NCBI GenBank assembly: GCA_019116045.1
Contig: DXCK01000046.1
Coordinates: 20,549 to 84,548 of the forward strand
DNA length: 64,000 nt
Reading direction: 5' to 3'
Source of the DNA: Candidatus Bacteroides merdipullorum
GTDB lineage: Bacteria > Bacteroidota > Bacteroidia > Bacteroidales > Bacteroidaceae
This document shows, one piece after another, positions 16,269 to 25,700 of this stretch. A program made the position numbers and the translations under genes. Position 1 is the stretch's first letter; every line of letters starts with the position of its first letter. Below the pieces are notes generated by a model. That model was not told where the DNA came from and made no database searches. It saw only the letters and a program-made list of their open reading frames with translations.

Positions 16269-17717
16269 ATGAGGAAAACGAGAAATATCTTTGCCGTCTG
16301 CTTGCTGCTTTGCTTGGCAGGGCCTTTGTGGGCGCAGGATAATGATTTGGAGAAGGCGTTTGATGAGTTTGCCACGCAGCAGTCTCAGACTTTTAATGAC
16401 TTTAAGTCGAAAGCGGATGCGGATTTCGAATCATTCTTGCGGGAAGCGTGGCAAGCTTTTGATGCTTTTGAACCGGAGATTGCACCTGTGAGGCCGGAAC
16501 CGGTAAATCCGGTAGAGTTTGATAAATCCAAGCCTGCTGTTTCGCCAGTTGATATTCGTCCCGGCGAGGTAAAGATGGTTGAACCGTCGCAGGAACCAGT
16601 AGGGGTGCCCGTGCCTTCGGTTGGGGCAGGACAGTCGTCGCGCAGGACGACAATGACATTTTATGGGACTGACATAGAGGTGGCTGTCGATGCGCTGAAG
16701 GGTTTTTCGTTGGGGGGCATCCAAGAAGGGGATGTGGCCGATGCCTGGCGGGCTGTGTGTGGCATGGATTATGAGCCGCTGTTGAGTGACTGTTTGCGTG
16801 TAAAGAAGGAATGTAACTTGGGAGACTGGGCTTATTTGCAACTGACTAAGCAGATTGGGCTGGAATTGTATGGAAAGGAACGGCCTGACGAGGTGGCTTT
16901 CCTGCAAATGTTCTTGTTGAATAAATCTGGTTACAAGGTTCGTCTGGCCAAGATAGACGATGGGCTTCATCTGTTGGTGGCGCCCGGCAGCACGATTTAT
17001 GGTTCGCCTTATCTGCGCCTGAACGGTGAGAAGTATTATGTCTTTGAACCTCAGCCTGGAGCTTCTATGCGCATTTATACCTATAAGCAGGATTTTGCCG
17101 ATTCCAAGAATCAGGTGAGTCTGAGCATGGAGAACGTGCCGTCGTTTTCGATGGTGGAAGAACCGCGTACGTTTGTTTCGGCCGACGGGCGTGTGACAGT
17201 GCAGACGGCAGTCAACCGGAATCTGATGGATTTTTATCGTGATTATCCGCAGTGTGACGTGGTGTTGCACTATAAAACACCGCTGAGCAAGAATTTGCGT
17301 GAGGATTTGTACCGGCAGTTGCGGCCTGTGGTCGAAGGGAAGTCGCAGGCAGAGGCTGCCAATGTGTTGCTGGACTTTGTGCAGACCTCTTTCCAATATA
17401 TGACAGACGGTGAGCAGTTCGGTTATGAAAAACCATTTTTCCCTGACGAGACGTTCTATTATCCTTATTGCGATTGCGAGGATCGTGCGATGCTGTATGC
17501 CACGTTGGTGAAAGACTTGCTGGGGCTGAAGGTCGTTTTGTTGGATTATCCCGACCATATTGCTTCGGCTGTGTGTTTCACGGAAAAGGTTCCCGGTGAT
17601 GCGGTGGTGCTGGCAGACGGGACTCGGTATGTGGTATGTGATCCTACGTATATAGGTGCTCCGGTAGGTCGTTGTATGGATTCGTATAAAAACGTGAGTC
17701 CGGATGTTATCTTTTGA
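16269..17717 (+). CDS. Exported transglutaminase-like protein
   Basis: 482 aa with a signal peptide (MRKTRNIFAVCLLLCLAGPLWAQ). Residues about 24-125 are helical then Pro/Val-rich (PVRPEPVNPVEFDKSKPAVSPVDI), a spacer. The C-terminal domain has a transglutaminase-like triad: Cys403 in CDCEDRAMLYATLVKDLLG, His430 in YPDHIASAV and Asp458 in CDPTYIGAPVG. Such periplasmic domains act as cysteine proteases, amidases or cross-linkers; which applies here is unknown. Last gene of the trio. No T-run terminator is obvious before pta. Confidence 0.8.
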   Translation: MRKTRNIFAVCLLLCLAGPLWAQDNDLEKAFDEFATQQSQTFNDFKSKADADFESFLREAWQAFDAFEPEIAPVRPEPVNPVEFDKSKPAVSPVDIRPGEVKMVEPSQEPVGVPVPSVGAGQSSRRTTMTFYGTDIEVAVDALKGFSLGGIQEGDVADAWRAVCGMDYEPLLSDCLRVKKECNLGDWAYLQLTKQIGLELYGKERPDEVAFLQMFLLNKSGYKVRLAKIDDGLHLLVAPGSTIYGSPYLRLNGEKYYVFEPQPGASMRIYTYKQDFADSKNQVSLSMENVPSFSMVEEPRTFVSADGRVTVQTAVNRNLMDFYRDYPQCDVVLHYKTPLSKNLREDLYRQLRPVVEGKSQAEAANVLLDFVQTSFQYMTDGEQFGYEKPFFPDETFYYPYCDCEDRAMLYATLVKDLLGLKVVLLDYPDHIASAVCFTEKVPGDAVVLADGTRYVVCDPTYIGAPVGRCMDSYKNVSPDVIF

Positions 17718-17851
17718 ATGTTAAATATTATAATATTTGTCATTCAGGTCTTTTTTCAATCCGGTATTGTCATCTGCGTCTATCAAAATTGTGTATTTTT
17801 GCAGAGTGAACAGTGTAATTGTTCGTGAATATTGTAATATACATAAGTATC

Positions 17852-18868
17852 ATGCAGAGGTTAATTAATGACATTGTTGAGCGCGCCAAGGCGAACCGCC
17901 AACGCATTGTTCTTCCCGAAGGTACGGAAGAACGCACTTTGAAGGCTGCTAATCAAGTATTGACAGATGGTGTTGCCGACCTGATTCTGTTGGGAAATCC
18001 TGACGAAATCCATGCTTGTGCCAAAGAGTGGGGTTTGGGAAATATTGATAGGGCTACTATCATTGACCCGGAGAACAATCCTAAGAAAGAGGAATATGCC
18101 CAATTGTTGTGCGAGTTGCGCAAGAAAAAGGGGATGACTATTGAGGAGGCCCGCGAATTGGTGCTGAATCCGCTTTATTTGGGTTGCTTGATGATAAAGA
18201 ATGGAGATGCCGATGGACAGTTGGCTGGTGCACGCAATACGACAGGCAATGTGTTGCGTCCTGCTTTACAGATCATAAAGACGTCTCCGGGCATTACGTG
18301 TGTGTCGGGGGCCATGCTGTTATTGACCCATGCTCCGGAGTATGGACAGAATGGATTGCTGGTGATGGGTGATGTGGCCGTTACGCCGGTGCCTGATGCC
18401 GGACAGTTGGCTCAGATTGCTGTGTGCACGGCCCGTACGGCGCAGGCTGTAGCAGGTCTTGACCCTAAAGTGGCTTTGTTGAGCTTCTCTACTAAAGGCT
18501 CTGCCAAGCATGAGGTGGTGGACAAAGTGGTGGAGGCTCTGAAGATTGCCAAGGAGATGGCTCCTGATATTGCTATTGACGGAGAATTGCAGGCTGATGC
18601 TGCTCTTGTGCCGGAAGTCGGAGCCAGCAAAGCGCCGGGTTCGGCCATTGCAGGGCATGCCAATGTATTGGTTGTTCCGTCGCTCGAGGTGGGCAACATT
18701 TCCTATAAATTGGTACAACGCTTGGGACATGCCGATGCTATCGGCCCGATTTTGCAAGGCATTGCTCGTCCGGTCAATGACTTGTCTCGTGGTTGTTCCA
18801 TCGAAGATGTGTATCGTATGATTGCCATTACAGCCAACCAGGCTATTGCTGCTAAGAACCAGAAATAA
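17852..18868 (+). CDS. pta: Phosphate acetyltransferase
   Basis: 338 aa from the ATG at 17852 (MQRLINDIVERAKANRQRIVLPEGTEERTLKAA), a standard Pta start; the track extends to an upstream TTG. It interconverts acetyl-CoA and acetyl phosphate. Conserved stretches include GARNTTGNVLRPALQIIKT, MLLLTHAP and GPILQGIARPVNDLSRGCS. It is the short catalytic-domain form without the N-terminal regulatory domains of E. coli Pta. A -7 box TATTTTTG sits at 17794-17801. ackA follows 17 nt downstream, forming the acetate-producing, ATP-yielding pair. Confidence 0.96.
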   Translation: MQRLINDIVERAKANRQRIVLPEGTEERTLKAANQVLTDGVADLILLGNPDEIHACAKEWGLGNIDRATIIDPENNPKKEEYAQLLCELRKKKGMTIEEARELVLNPLYLGCLMIKNGDADGQLAGARNTTGNVLRPALQIIKTSPGITCVSGAMLLLTHAPEYGQNGLLVMGDVAVTPVPDAGQLAQIAVCTARTAQAVAGLDPKVALLSFSTKGSAKHEVVDKVVEALKIAKEMAPDIAIDGELQADAALVPEVGASKAPGSAIAGHANVLVVPSLEVGNISYKLVQRLGHADAIGPILQGIARPVNDLSRGCSIEDVYRMIAITANQAIAAKNQK

Positions 18869-18885
18869 CCCATTAATCTATAAAC

Positions 18886-20082
18886 ATGAAAGTATTAGTA
18901 TTGAATTGCGGCAGTTCGTCCATCAAATACAAGTTGTTTGATATGGACCATAAGGCTGTCATTGCCCAAGGGGGCATCGAGAAGATTGGTCTGAAAGACT
19001 CGTTCTTGAAGTTGACTTTGCCGAATGGCGAGAAGAAAATCTTGGAGAAGGACATCCCGGAGCACACGGTGGGAGTGGAATTTATCCTGCAAACGTTGAC
19101 CGGCGCTGAGTATGGCGTGGTGAAGTCAATGGATGAAATTGACGCAGTGGGCCATCGTATGGTGCATGGAGGGGAGAAGTTCAGCCAGTCGGTGTTGCTG
19201 ACGCCGGAGGTCTTGGAGGCTTTTGCCGCTTGCAATGATTTGGCTCCGTTGCACAACCCGGCCAACCTGAAGGGTGTGCATGCCATTTCTGCTATTCTGC
19301 CTAATGTGCCTCAGGTGGGGGTGTTTGATACTGCTTTCCACCAGACTATGCCGGATTATGCTTATATGTATGCCGTGCCTTATGAGTTGTATCAGAAGTA
19401 TGGTGTGCGCCGTTACGGCTTCCACGGGACTTCGCACAGATATGTTTCCAAGCGTGTCTGCGAGTTCCTGGGTGTCAATCCGGAGGGACAGCGCATCATT
19501 ACCTGCCACATCGGCAACGGAGGTTCCATTACGGCCATCAAGGATGGGAAGAGCGTGGACACGAGCATGGGCTTGACCCCGTTGGAAGGCTTGATGATGG
19601 GTACGCGCAGTGGTGACATTGATGCGGGAGCTGTGACTTACATCATGGAAAAGGAAGGATTGGATGCTGCGGGCTTGTCTAATCTGCTGAACAAGAAGAG
19701 TGGTGTGATGGGCATTTTCGGTGAGTCGAGCGACATGCGTGACCTGGAAGCGGCTGTGGCTGCTGGCAATCCTCGTGCCCGTCTGGCTGAAAATATGTAT
19801 TTCTATCGCATCAAGAAGTACATCGGCGCTTATGCGGCAGCTTTAGGAGGTGTGGATATCCTGGTATTTACCGGCGGTGTGGGTGAGAACCAGGCTTCGG
19901 CACGTTGGGGCGCTTGTGAAGGCTTGGAATTCATGGGCGTTAAGCTGGATGCCGAGAAGAACAAGGTGCGTGGAGAAGAGGCTGTCATTTCTACGGACGA
20001 TTCGAAAGTGAAAGTCGTGGTTATTCCTACTGATGAGGAGCTGATGATTGCTTCGGACACCATGGCTATCCTGAAGGGCTGA
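18886..20082 (+). CDS. ackA: Acetate kinase
   Basis: 398 aa. Makes acetate and ATP from acetyl phosphate. ASKHA-fold motifs: NCGSSSIKYKLFD at the N-terminus, VGHRMVHGGEKF, the catalytic HGTSHRYVSKR, HIGNGGS, GLMMGTRSGDIDAG and VFTGGVGENQ. Directly follows pta; a GC-rich hairpin 30 nt after the stop ends the operon. Confidence 0.97.
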   Translation: MKVLVLNCGSSSIKYKLFDMDHKAVIAQGGIEKIGLKDSFLKLTLPNGEKKILEKDIPEHTVGVEFILQTLTGAEYGVVKSMDEIDAVGHRMVHGGEKFSQSVLLTPEVLEAFAACNDLAPLHNPANLKGVHAISAILPNVPQVGVFDTAFHQTMPDYAYMYAVPYELYQKYGVRRYGFHGTSHRYVSKRVCEFLGVNPEGQRIITCHIGNGGSITAIKDGKSVDTSMGLTPLEGLMMGTRSGDIDAGAVTYIMEKEGLDAAGLSNLLNKKSGVMGIFGESSDMRDLEAAVAAGNPRARLAENMYFYRIKKYIGAYAAALGGVDILVFTGGVGENQASARWGACEGLEFMGVKLDAEKNKVRGEEAVISTDDSKVKVVVIPTDEELMIASDTMAILKG

Positions 20083-20112
20083 GGCGCCGTTGACATATAT
20101 AATAATAGAATA

Positions 20113-20144
20113 GGGGGCGTGCCGGAGATTCCGCGCACGCCCCC
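20113..20144. terminator. GC-rich hairpin between convergent ackA and the rhamnosidase gene
   Basis: A perfect 10-bp stem GGGGGCGTGC (20113-20122) / GCACGCCCCC (20135-20144). It lies between two converging genes and can serve both, although neither side has a long T-run. Confidence 0.7.
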
Positions 20145-20172
20145 TGTGTGTTTCGATGGGCACCGGTCGGGG

Positions 20173-22830
20173 TCAGTCGGTGCATTTCAGTTGCCATTCA
20201 TACGTGCCGGCCTCCAGGGGGAGCGGTTGGGCGTTTTTGACGTTGGAGGGTGGGTAGAATGTGGCCGTGCTGTTGGGTGGAACGGTGACGCGGTAGGTGA
20301 TGTGCTTGCCTTGGCGTTCCCATTGCGAGCGGATTTCCCCGTAGGGTGAAAGGTGGATGGCTTCGAAGCGTTCCAGGCCTTGGGGGAAGTTGGGGCGTAG
20401 TATGATGTGCTTGAAGCCCGGTTGTTCGGGGTCGGGGAAGATGCCTCCCAGTCCTTTGAAGAACCATCCGCCTATTTCGCCGAACATCATGTGGTTGTCC
20501 GATATGTCGCGTGTGGCGTTCAAATCCCAGTTTTCGAGCAGGGTTGTGGCGCCGCCGTTGACCACCCAGTTGCCCCACGAGGGGTAGGTGGTCTGTGTGG
20601 CCAGGCGGTAGGCTGTCTCGGCTTCTCCGTTTTCGCTCAGTGCGCTCAGAATGGCTTTGGCGCCCAGCACTCCTACGTCGAGGTGATAGCCGTCTTTCTG
20701 TACCTGGAGGGCCAGGTTGCGGGCTACTGTCCGGCGCAGGCTGTCGGGCACGATGCCCCAGTAGAGGGGTACACTCAGTTCGGTTTGCGCTCCGTCGGCA
20801 TAGAGGTCGGTCTGTGGGTCGAGGAACTTGCGGTTGATGGCTTCGCGGGTCTTTGCTGCGAGGGCGATGTAGCGTTGGTGGTCTTCTTGCTTGCCGAACA
20901 GTCGGGCGGCGCGGGCCAGTATGCAGGCGTCTACGTAGAGGTAGGTGGAGGAGGTCAGTTCTTTGTTGGCACGGGATTTCACCGGCACCCAGTCGCCTCG
21001 GCCCCACGAGGTCAGTCCGTCGGTGCAATGGGCGGCGGCGTAGTCTACGTAGCGTTTGATGTTGTCGTAGCAGTCGGCCAGGGGTTTGCTGTCGCCGTAG
21101 AAGAGGTAGAGGTGCCAGGGGATGAGGGCGATGCTGCTGGTCCAGTCCAGTCCGTTGTCGGTGCCGTAGCCCCATCCGCCGGTGGGGATGATGTCGGGCA
21201 GGACTCCGTCGGGGCGTTGTTCGTCGCGGTGGTCGGCCATCCATTTTTCGTAGACGGTGAAGCCGTCGTAGTTGTAGAGGGCGGTTTCGATGGCGAAGTG
21301 GCTGTCGCCGGTCCATCCGTTTTTCTCGCGTTGGGGGCAGTCGGTGGGATAGCCCATGAGGTTGGACAGGTAGGCGCGGTTGGTGGCTTGCCATAGCTGG
21401 GAGATGAGGCTGTCTGAGGCGTCGATGTGTCCGATGGGGGGTACGTCGCTGTGGATGAAGTAGGCGGTGAGGTTTTCGCGGTCCAGGTGGATGGGGCGGT
21501 CGGCGGTCACTTCGACGTAGCGGAAGCCTTTGTAGTTGAAGTGAGGGGTGAACTGGTCCTGGCCTTGTCCGCTGAGGATGAGGATGTCGGTCTGGAAGGG
21601 GTCGCTGTTGTCGGCAGGGCGGTGGTAGACGTCGATGTTGGAGAGGTCGACGTGGCCGTCCGGGTAGAGCCGTTCGCCGTGTTTCAGGCGGAGGGTAGTG
21701 CCGGGTGTGCCGCTGACGCGGATGTGGGTGGTGCCGGACATGTTCACTCCGAAGTCGAAGACGTAAGTGGTGTCATCCAACTGGCGGCAGGTGCGGGCGG
21801 GGATGGTGTCAACGGCGCGGATGGGCACGGCTTGTTGGGCGGTGACAAGGGTCGAGGGGGCGGGGCGGGGGTTGGCGGGTTGCCAGGCCGAGTCGTCGAA
21901 GTGGGGTGTGTCCCAGCCCTGCTGTTCGAGGCGGGCGTCGTAGTGTTCGCCGGTGTAGATGCTGTTGTAGACGAGGGGGCCTGCCGACGAAGTTTTCCAG
22001 TCGGGTCCGGTGGCGATGACTTCTTCGGTGCCGTCGGCGTAGGTGATGCGCAGGTTAAGGCAGAAGGCGGGGCGGTTGCGCCAGGGGGCGCGGTGGAAGT
22101 CCCAGACGGCCAGGGATTGGTGGTTGTACCAGCCATTGCCCAGGAGGACGCCGATGGTGTTGTCGCCTTGTTGTAGTTGGGGGGTGACGTCGTAGGTGAC
22201 GTAGAGGTTGCGGCGGTCGAAGCGTGTGTAAAGCGGGTCGAGGCGGTGGTTGCCGATGCGGTGGCCGTTGACGGAGAGCTCGTAGAGCCCGGCGGCGGCG
22301 ATGTAGGCGCGGGCCTGTCGGATGGGCCGGTCGGCACGGAAGGTGCGGCGGAAGTAGGGGGCGGGTTTGTAGTTGATGTCGCGCCCGTCGTCAATCCAGG
22401 TGCCTTGCCAGGGGTGTGTGCCCATCAGTCCGGTCTCGAAGTGAGCCGTGGCCGATGTGGAGGGCACTTGGTCTTTGTCCCAGACGCGGACTTGCCAGTA
22501 GTAGCGGGTGAGGGGTTGCAGGGCGGGGCCGTCGTAGGTGAGCAGCATGTCGGGGGCGGTGCGTCGTCCGGTGTCCCACAGGTCGCCTTTTCCCTGGGTC
22601 ACAGATGCGGAGTCGGTGCCTACGACCACGCGGTAGGCTGTCTGCCGGGCTCCTTGTCTGGGGTCATCCAGTCGCCAGATCAGGCGAGGCGTGGGGTTGT
22701 CGATGCCCAGGGGGTTGGTGAGGTGTTCACATTGCAGGGCAACGGGACGGCAGGGGGTGTCTGTTGCCATCGCCGGGCGCAGGGCCAGCAGGGCGATGCT
22801 GATGGATAGGAGGAGAGTGAGAGGTTTCAT
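20173..22830 (-). CDS. GH78 alpha-L-rhamnosidase
   Basis: 885 aa with a signal peptide (MKPLTLLLSISIALLALRPAMA). Domain order fits GH78: N-terminal beta-sandwich (CEHLTNPLGIDNPTPRLIW), carbohydrate-binding part (ARAYIAAAGLYELSVNGHRIG), then an alpha/alpha barrel with the signature GYPTDCPQREKNGWTGDSHFAIETALYNYD, which carries acidic catalytic residues, and a C-terminal beta domain. It removes terminal rhamnose from plant or microbial glycans by inversion. There is no SusC/SusD pair nearby, so it is not in an obvious polysaccharide utilisation locus. Strong G/C-rich codon use on its strand produces long antisense ORFs. Confidence 0.93.
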   Translation of the reverse strand: MKPLTLLLSISIALLALRPAMATDTPCRPVALQCEHLTNPLGIDNPTPRLIWRLDDPRQGARQTAYRVVVGTDSASVTQGKGDLWDTGRRTAPDMLLTYDGPALQPLTRYYWQVRVWDKDQVPSTSATAHFETGLMGTHPWQGTWIDDGRDINYKPAPYFRRTFRADRPIRQARAYIAAAGLYELSVNGHRIGNHRLDPLYTRFDRRNLYVTYDVTPQLQQGDNTIGVLLGNGWYNHQSLAVWDFHRAPWRNRPAFCLNLRITYADGTEEVIATGPDWKTSSAGPLVYNSIYTGEHYDARLEQQGWDTPHFDDSAWQPANPRPAPSTLVTAQQAVPIRAVDTIPARTCRQLDDTTYVFDFGVNMSGTTHIRVSGTPGTTLRLKHGERLYPDGHVDLSNIDVYHRPADNSDPFQTDILILSGQGQDQFTPHFNYKGFRYVEVTADRPIHLDRENLTAYFIHSDVPPIGHIDASDSLISQLWQATNRAYLSNLMGYPTDCPQREKNGWTGDSHFAIETALYNYDGFTVYEKWMADHRDEQRPDGVLPDIIPTGGWGYGTDNGLDWTSSIALIPWHLYLFYGDSKPLADCYDNIKRYVDYAAAHCTDGLTSWGRGDWVPVKSRANKELTSSTYLYVDACILARAARLFGKQEDHQRYIALAAKTREAINRKFLDPQTDLYADGAQTELSVPLYWGIVPDSLRRTVARNLALQVQKDGYHLDVGVLGAKAILSALSENGEAETAYRLATQTTYPSWGNWVVNGGATTLLENWDLNATRDISDNHMMFGEIGGWFFKGLGGIFPDPEQPGFKHIILRPNFPQGLERFEAIHLSPYGEIRSQWERQGKHITYRVTVPPNSTATFYPPSNVKNAQPLPLEAGTYEWQLKCTD

Positions 22831-22862
22831 AAGTGTGTTTCTGTTTAGGGGGGTATTTATCG

Positions 22863-22891
22863 TATAAACTAAATATCAACATCTACTTATT
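22863..22891. repeat. 29-nt sequence shared with 9376-9404
   Basis: TATAAACTAAATATCAACAT plus CTACTTATT differs from the 9.4-kb copy at two positions. Here it is 33-61 nt upstream of the rhamnosidase ATG, where a regulatory role would be possible. Confidence 0.6.
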
Positions 22892-22952
22892 ATATATAAT
22901 GTGTATAGGTGGGACGCGGATTGCGTCAATTAATCTGCTTTATCAGCGTCTA

Positions 22953-23097
22953 AGAGTGTGTCGTTTAAGATTCATTTGATTCATTTTCCCTGTCATCCCG
23001 AGCGCAGTCGAGGGATCTCACTATGGGCATGGGGGCGTTAGGGAGATGTTTCGACTTCGTTCAACATGACAGAGAAAGCGATTTTTAGGCAGGCTCT
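22953..23097. repeat. Dispersed palindromic (MITE-like) element, copy B
   Basis: Contains CCCTGTCATCCCGAGCGCAG, GAGGGATCTCACTATG, GGGAGATGTTTCGACTTCG and TCAACATGACAGAGA in the order and spacing seen, inverted, at 61366-61507. Its outer ends (GAGTGTGTCGTTTAAG and TTTTTAGGCAGGCTCT) match the ends of that copy approximately. Confidence 0.75.
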
Positions 23098-23287
23098 GTC
23101 CTATGTCCGCGAATATAGGCAATCCGCGCGACACTTGCAACCCCCTCCGCCTCTTTTTCGCTCCCCCTTCCGCACGCCGGGATTTTCATTGTTTTTTAAC
23201 GGGACTGAAACGCAACGTTGGCAGAAAATGCCTACCTTTGCTCCACTTTACAGGCAAGCATCTTGAACCAATTATTACAATAAACTT

Positions 23288-24688
23288 ATGAAGCGATTTA
23301 CTTACCTCCTTCTCTTCGCCTTGCTGGCCGTGGCAGTCCATGCCCAGCGGGCCAAGTACGTGTTCTTCTTCATCGGCGACGGCATGGGCCTGAACCAAGT
23401 GAACACCACCGAAATGTACAAGGCCGAACAAGACGGACGCATCGGCCTGCAACCCCTCACCTTTGCCTCCTTCCCTGTAGCCGGCATGGCCACCACCTTC
23501 TCCGCCACCAACTCCATCACCGACTCCGCTGCCGGAGGCACAGCCCTGGCCACAGGCTCGAAGACCTATAACGGAGCCATCGGCGTAGACACCGACAAAC
23601 AAACCCTGACCAGCGTGGCAGAACAAGCCAAACGCTCCGGGCGCAAAGTAGGCGTCACCACCAGCGTCAGCGTAGACCACGCTACCCCCGCTTCCTTCTA
23701 CGCCCACCAGCCCGACCGAGGCATGTACTACGAAATCGCGCAAGACATGCTCGCCGCCGGATTCGACTTCTATGCCGGAGGCGGATTTCTGAAACCCGAC
23801 CGCACGCACGACGGCCGTCAGGCACCCAGCATCTTCTCCCAGATAGAACAAGCCGGATACACCCTCGCCCGCGGTCTGGATGAATATCAAGCCAAACGTG
23901 ACGACGCCCAACGCATGGTGCTGATTCAGAAAGAAGGAGCTGACCCCGCCAGCCTGCCCTACGCCATCGACCGCCAAGAAGGTGACCTCACGCTGAAGCA
24001 AATCACCGAAAGCGCCATCGACTTCCTGACCCGAGACAACAACAAAGGCTTCTTCCTCATGGTCGAAGGTGGAAAGATAGACTGGGCCTGCCACAACAAC
24101 GACGTAGCCACCGTCGTGAACGAAGTGATGGACCTGGATGAAGCTGTCAAAGTGGCCTACGACTTCTACCAGAAACACCCGAAGGAGACACTCATCGTCA
24201 TCACCGCCGACCACGAAACCGGCGGACTGGGCATGGGACGCAACGGCTATACATTGGCTCTGAAGTCTCTCGCCAACCAGGATAACTCCCAGGAAATGCT
24301 TTCACGCGCCATCACCGACCTGCGTAAAGATAAAGCCCACAAAGCCACGTGGGAAGAAGTGAAAGCCCTGCTGAGCGAAGAAATGGGCTTCTGGACAGAG
24401 CTGCCCATCTCATGGGAACAAGAAAAGATGCTGCGCGACGTCTACGAAGAATCCTTCGTAAAGAACCACGTGAAGTTTGCCGAAAGCATGTATGCCAAGA
24501 CCGAACCCCTGGCAGCGGCCGCCCGCCAAGTGATGAGCCAGTTGGCCTTGGTGGGCTGGACATCGGGCGACCACACAGCCGAATACGTCCCCGTCTTTGC
24601 CATCGGCGCCGGCTCGCAGGCTTTCTCCGGCAAGATGGACAATACGGACATCCCCAAGCGCATCGCCAAGGCAGCAGGCTATAAATAA
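23288..24688 (+). CDS. Alkaline phosphatase (PhoA superfamily)
   Basis: 466 aa with a signal peptide (MKRFTYLLLFALLAVAVHAQ). All metal and nucleophile motifs are readable: FFIGDGMG, the nucleophile Ser in SITDSAAGGTALATG, FFLMVEGGKIDWACHNND, VITADHETGG and TSGDHTAEYVPVFAIG. It should release phosphate from monoesters in the periplasm. A -7 box TACCTTTG lies at 23233-23240. Base composition is markedly C-rich on the coding strand compared with neighbouring genes. Convergent with the hydrolase gene across a shared terminator. Confidence 0.94.
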   Translation: MKRFTYLLLFALLAVAVHAQRAKYVFFFIGDGMGLNQVNTTEMYKAEQDGRIGLQPLTFASFPVAGMATTFSATNSITDSAAGGTALATGSKTYNGAIGVDTDKQTLTSVAEQAKRSGRKVGVTTSVSVDHATPASFYAHQPDRGMYYEIAQDMLAAGFDFYAGGGFLKPDRTHDGRQAPSIFSQIEQAGYTLARGLDEYQAKRDDAQRMVLIQKEGADPASLPYAIDRQEGDLTLKQITESAIDFLTRDNNKGFFLMVEGGKIDWACHNNDVATVVNEVMDLDEAVKVAYDFYQKHPKETLIVITADHETGGLGMGRNGYTLALKSLANQDNSQEMLSRAITDLRKDKAHKATWEEVKALLSEEMGFWTELPISWEQEKMLRDVYEESFVKNHVKFAESMYAKTEPLAAAARQVMSQLALVGWTSGDHTAEYVPVFAIGAGSQAFSGKMDNTDIPKRIAKAAGYK

Positions 24689-24711
24689 CTCTTCCGTAGC
24701 GTAAAAAGAAA

Positions 24712-24762
24712 ACACGGATAGCAGCGGGCATCGCCCAAAGTTCTTGCTATCCGTGTTTTTTA
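24712..24762. terminator. Bidirectional intrinsic terminator
   Basis: A 12-bp stem ACACGGATAGCA (24712-24723) / TGCTATCCGTGT (24745-24756), preceded by an A-run and followed by a T-run, so it works for both the phosphatase (plus) and the hydrolase (minus). Confidence 0.88.
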
Positions 24763-24770
24763 TGCCCGAT

Positions 24771-25616
24771 TTATTCCGAAACAGTAGCCAGCAGATGTCT
24801 TGCCAGCCACTGGGATGCCAAAGAGGCGGCAAAGGGAACATTGGCAGAAAACACATGGTCGTCGCCGGGGATTAACTGAAATTCGCTTTGCGGCATCACC
24901 TGCCGGAACCTCACTCCGTAAGTGTAGGGAACAACACGGTCGGCCTGTCCGTGAATGATGAAGGTGGGGCCATCGTATTGCGCCGCCGTCTCGTAGATGG
25001 GCAATTCGAGGGCCGATTGGATGAAGTCTCGTCCTAATTTGTGTCCCGAAGGCATGGTGATATATTCAGGGGCATGCCACGGGTCGTACATCACGCCCAT
25101 CGTGTTTCCCCTCAAGGCATCGTCGCGCAACACGGCAGCCGGCGCCATCAGCACCAATGCTTGGATGAAGCGTCCGCTCAGTCTTCCGGCGGTCATGGCA
25201 GCCACCACCCCTCCTTGCGAATGTCCCACCAGGGCGATGCTGCCTGTGTGCGGCAGGTTGCGGACAAAAGCCACGGCAGCCAGTGCATCTTCAATCTCGT
25301 TGGGCACGGTCATGTTGACAAAATCCCCCTCACTCTGTCCGTGTCCGTTGAAGTCGAAGCGAAAGGCACCAATCCCTGCTTTTACCAGGTTGTCGGCTAT
25401 GCAGCTCAACAAATACTCGTTCATCTGTCCGGTGAAACCATGGCAAATGACCACCACCGGACAGCGTTCTCCAGCCTTCAACGCAGGCAGTTGCAAGCGT
25501 GCAGCCAGCCGCCCCATAGAGCCTTTGATGTAGAATGTAGAATCTGTCTGTGCCGAAACAGCTATGCAGCATAGCGTCAGCAACAGGATTGCCGTTGTTT
25601 TTCTAAGTGATATCAT
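24771..25616 (-). CDS. Exported alpha/beta hydrolase (serine aminopeptidase S33 type)
   Basis: 281 aa from the ATG at 25616 (MISLRKTTAILLLTLCCIAVSAQ, a signal peptide). The fold is shown by VVICHGFTGQMNEYL (oxyanion region), the nucleophile elbow GHSQGG, the acid in IIHGQADRVVPY and the catalytic His in GDDHVFS. The substrate is probably an ester or small acyl compound; it cannot be specified. Follows lpxH by 84 nt on the same strand. Confidence 0.87.
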   Translation of the reverse strand: MISLRKTTAILLLTLCCIAVSAQTDSTFYIKGSMGRLAARLQLPALKAGERCPVVVICHGFTGQMNEYLLSCIADNLVKAGIGAFRFDFNGHGQSEGDFVNMTVPNEIEDALAAVAFVRNLPHTGSIALVGHSQGGVVAAMTAGRLSGRFIQALVLMAPAAVLRDDALRGNTMGVMYDPWHAPEYITMPSGHKLGRDFIQSALELPIYETAAQYDGPTFIIHGQADRVVPYTYGVRFRQVMPQSEFQLIPGDDHVFSANVPFAASLASQWLARHLLATVSE

Positions 25617-25700
25617 GATTAGAACAATTTTCTGTAGAAGTCGGACAAGCACTTGCCGGTTCTGTCCGAAGTAATGCTTCTTTCCGGTAGAGGCGGCCGA

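Noticed and set aside
20407-22809. Several long ORFs opposite or in other frames of the GH78 gene (20407-21396, 21427-22176, 22177-22809, 20198-21394)
   Set aside because: Gly/Val/Ala- or Arg/Pro-rich low-complexity translations, artefacts of high third-position GC in the rhamnosidase gene.
20173-24688. Polysaccharide utilisation locus around the GH78 rhamnosidase
   Set aside because: No SusC/SusD-like pair, no hybrid two-component or sigma/anti-sigma regulator nearby; the neighbours are acetate kinase and alkaline phosphatase.
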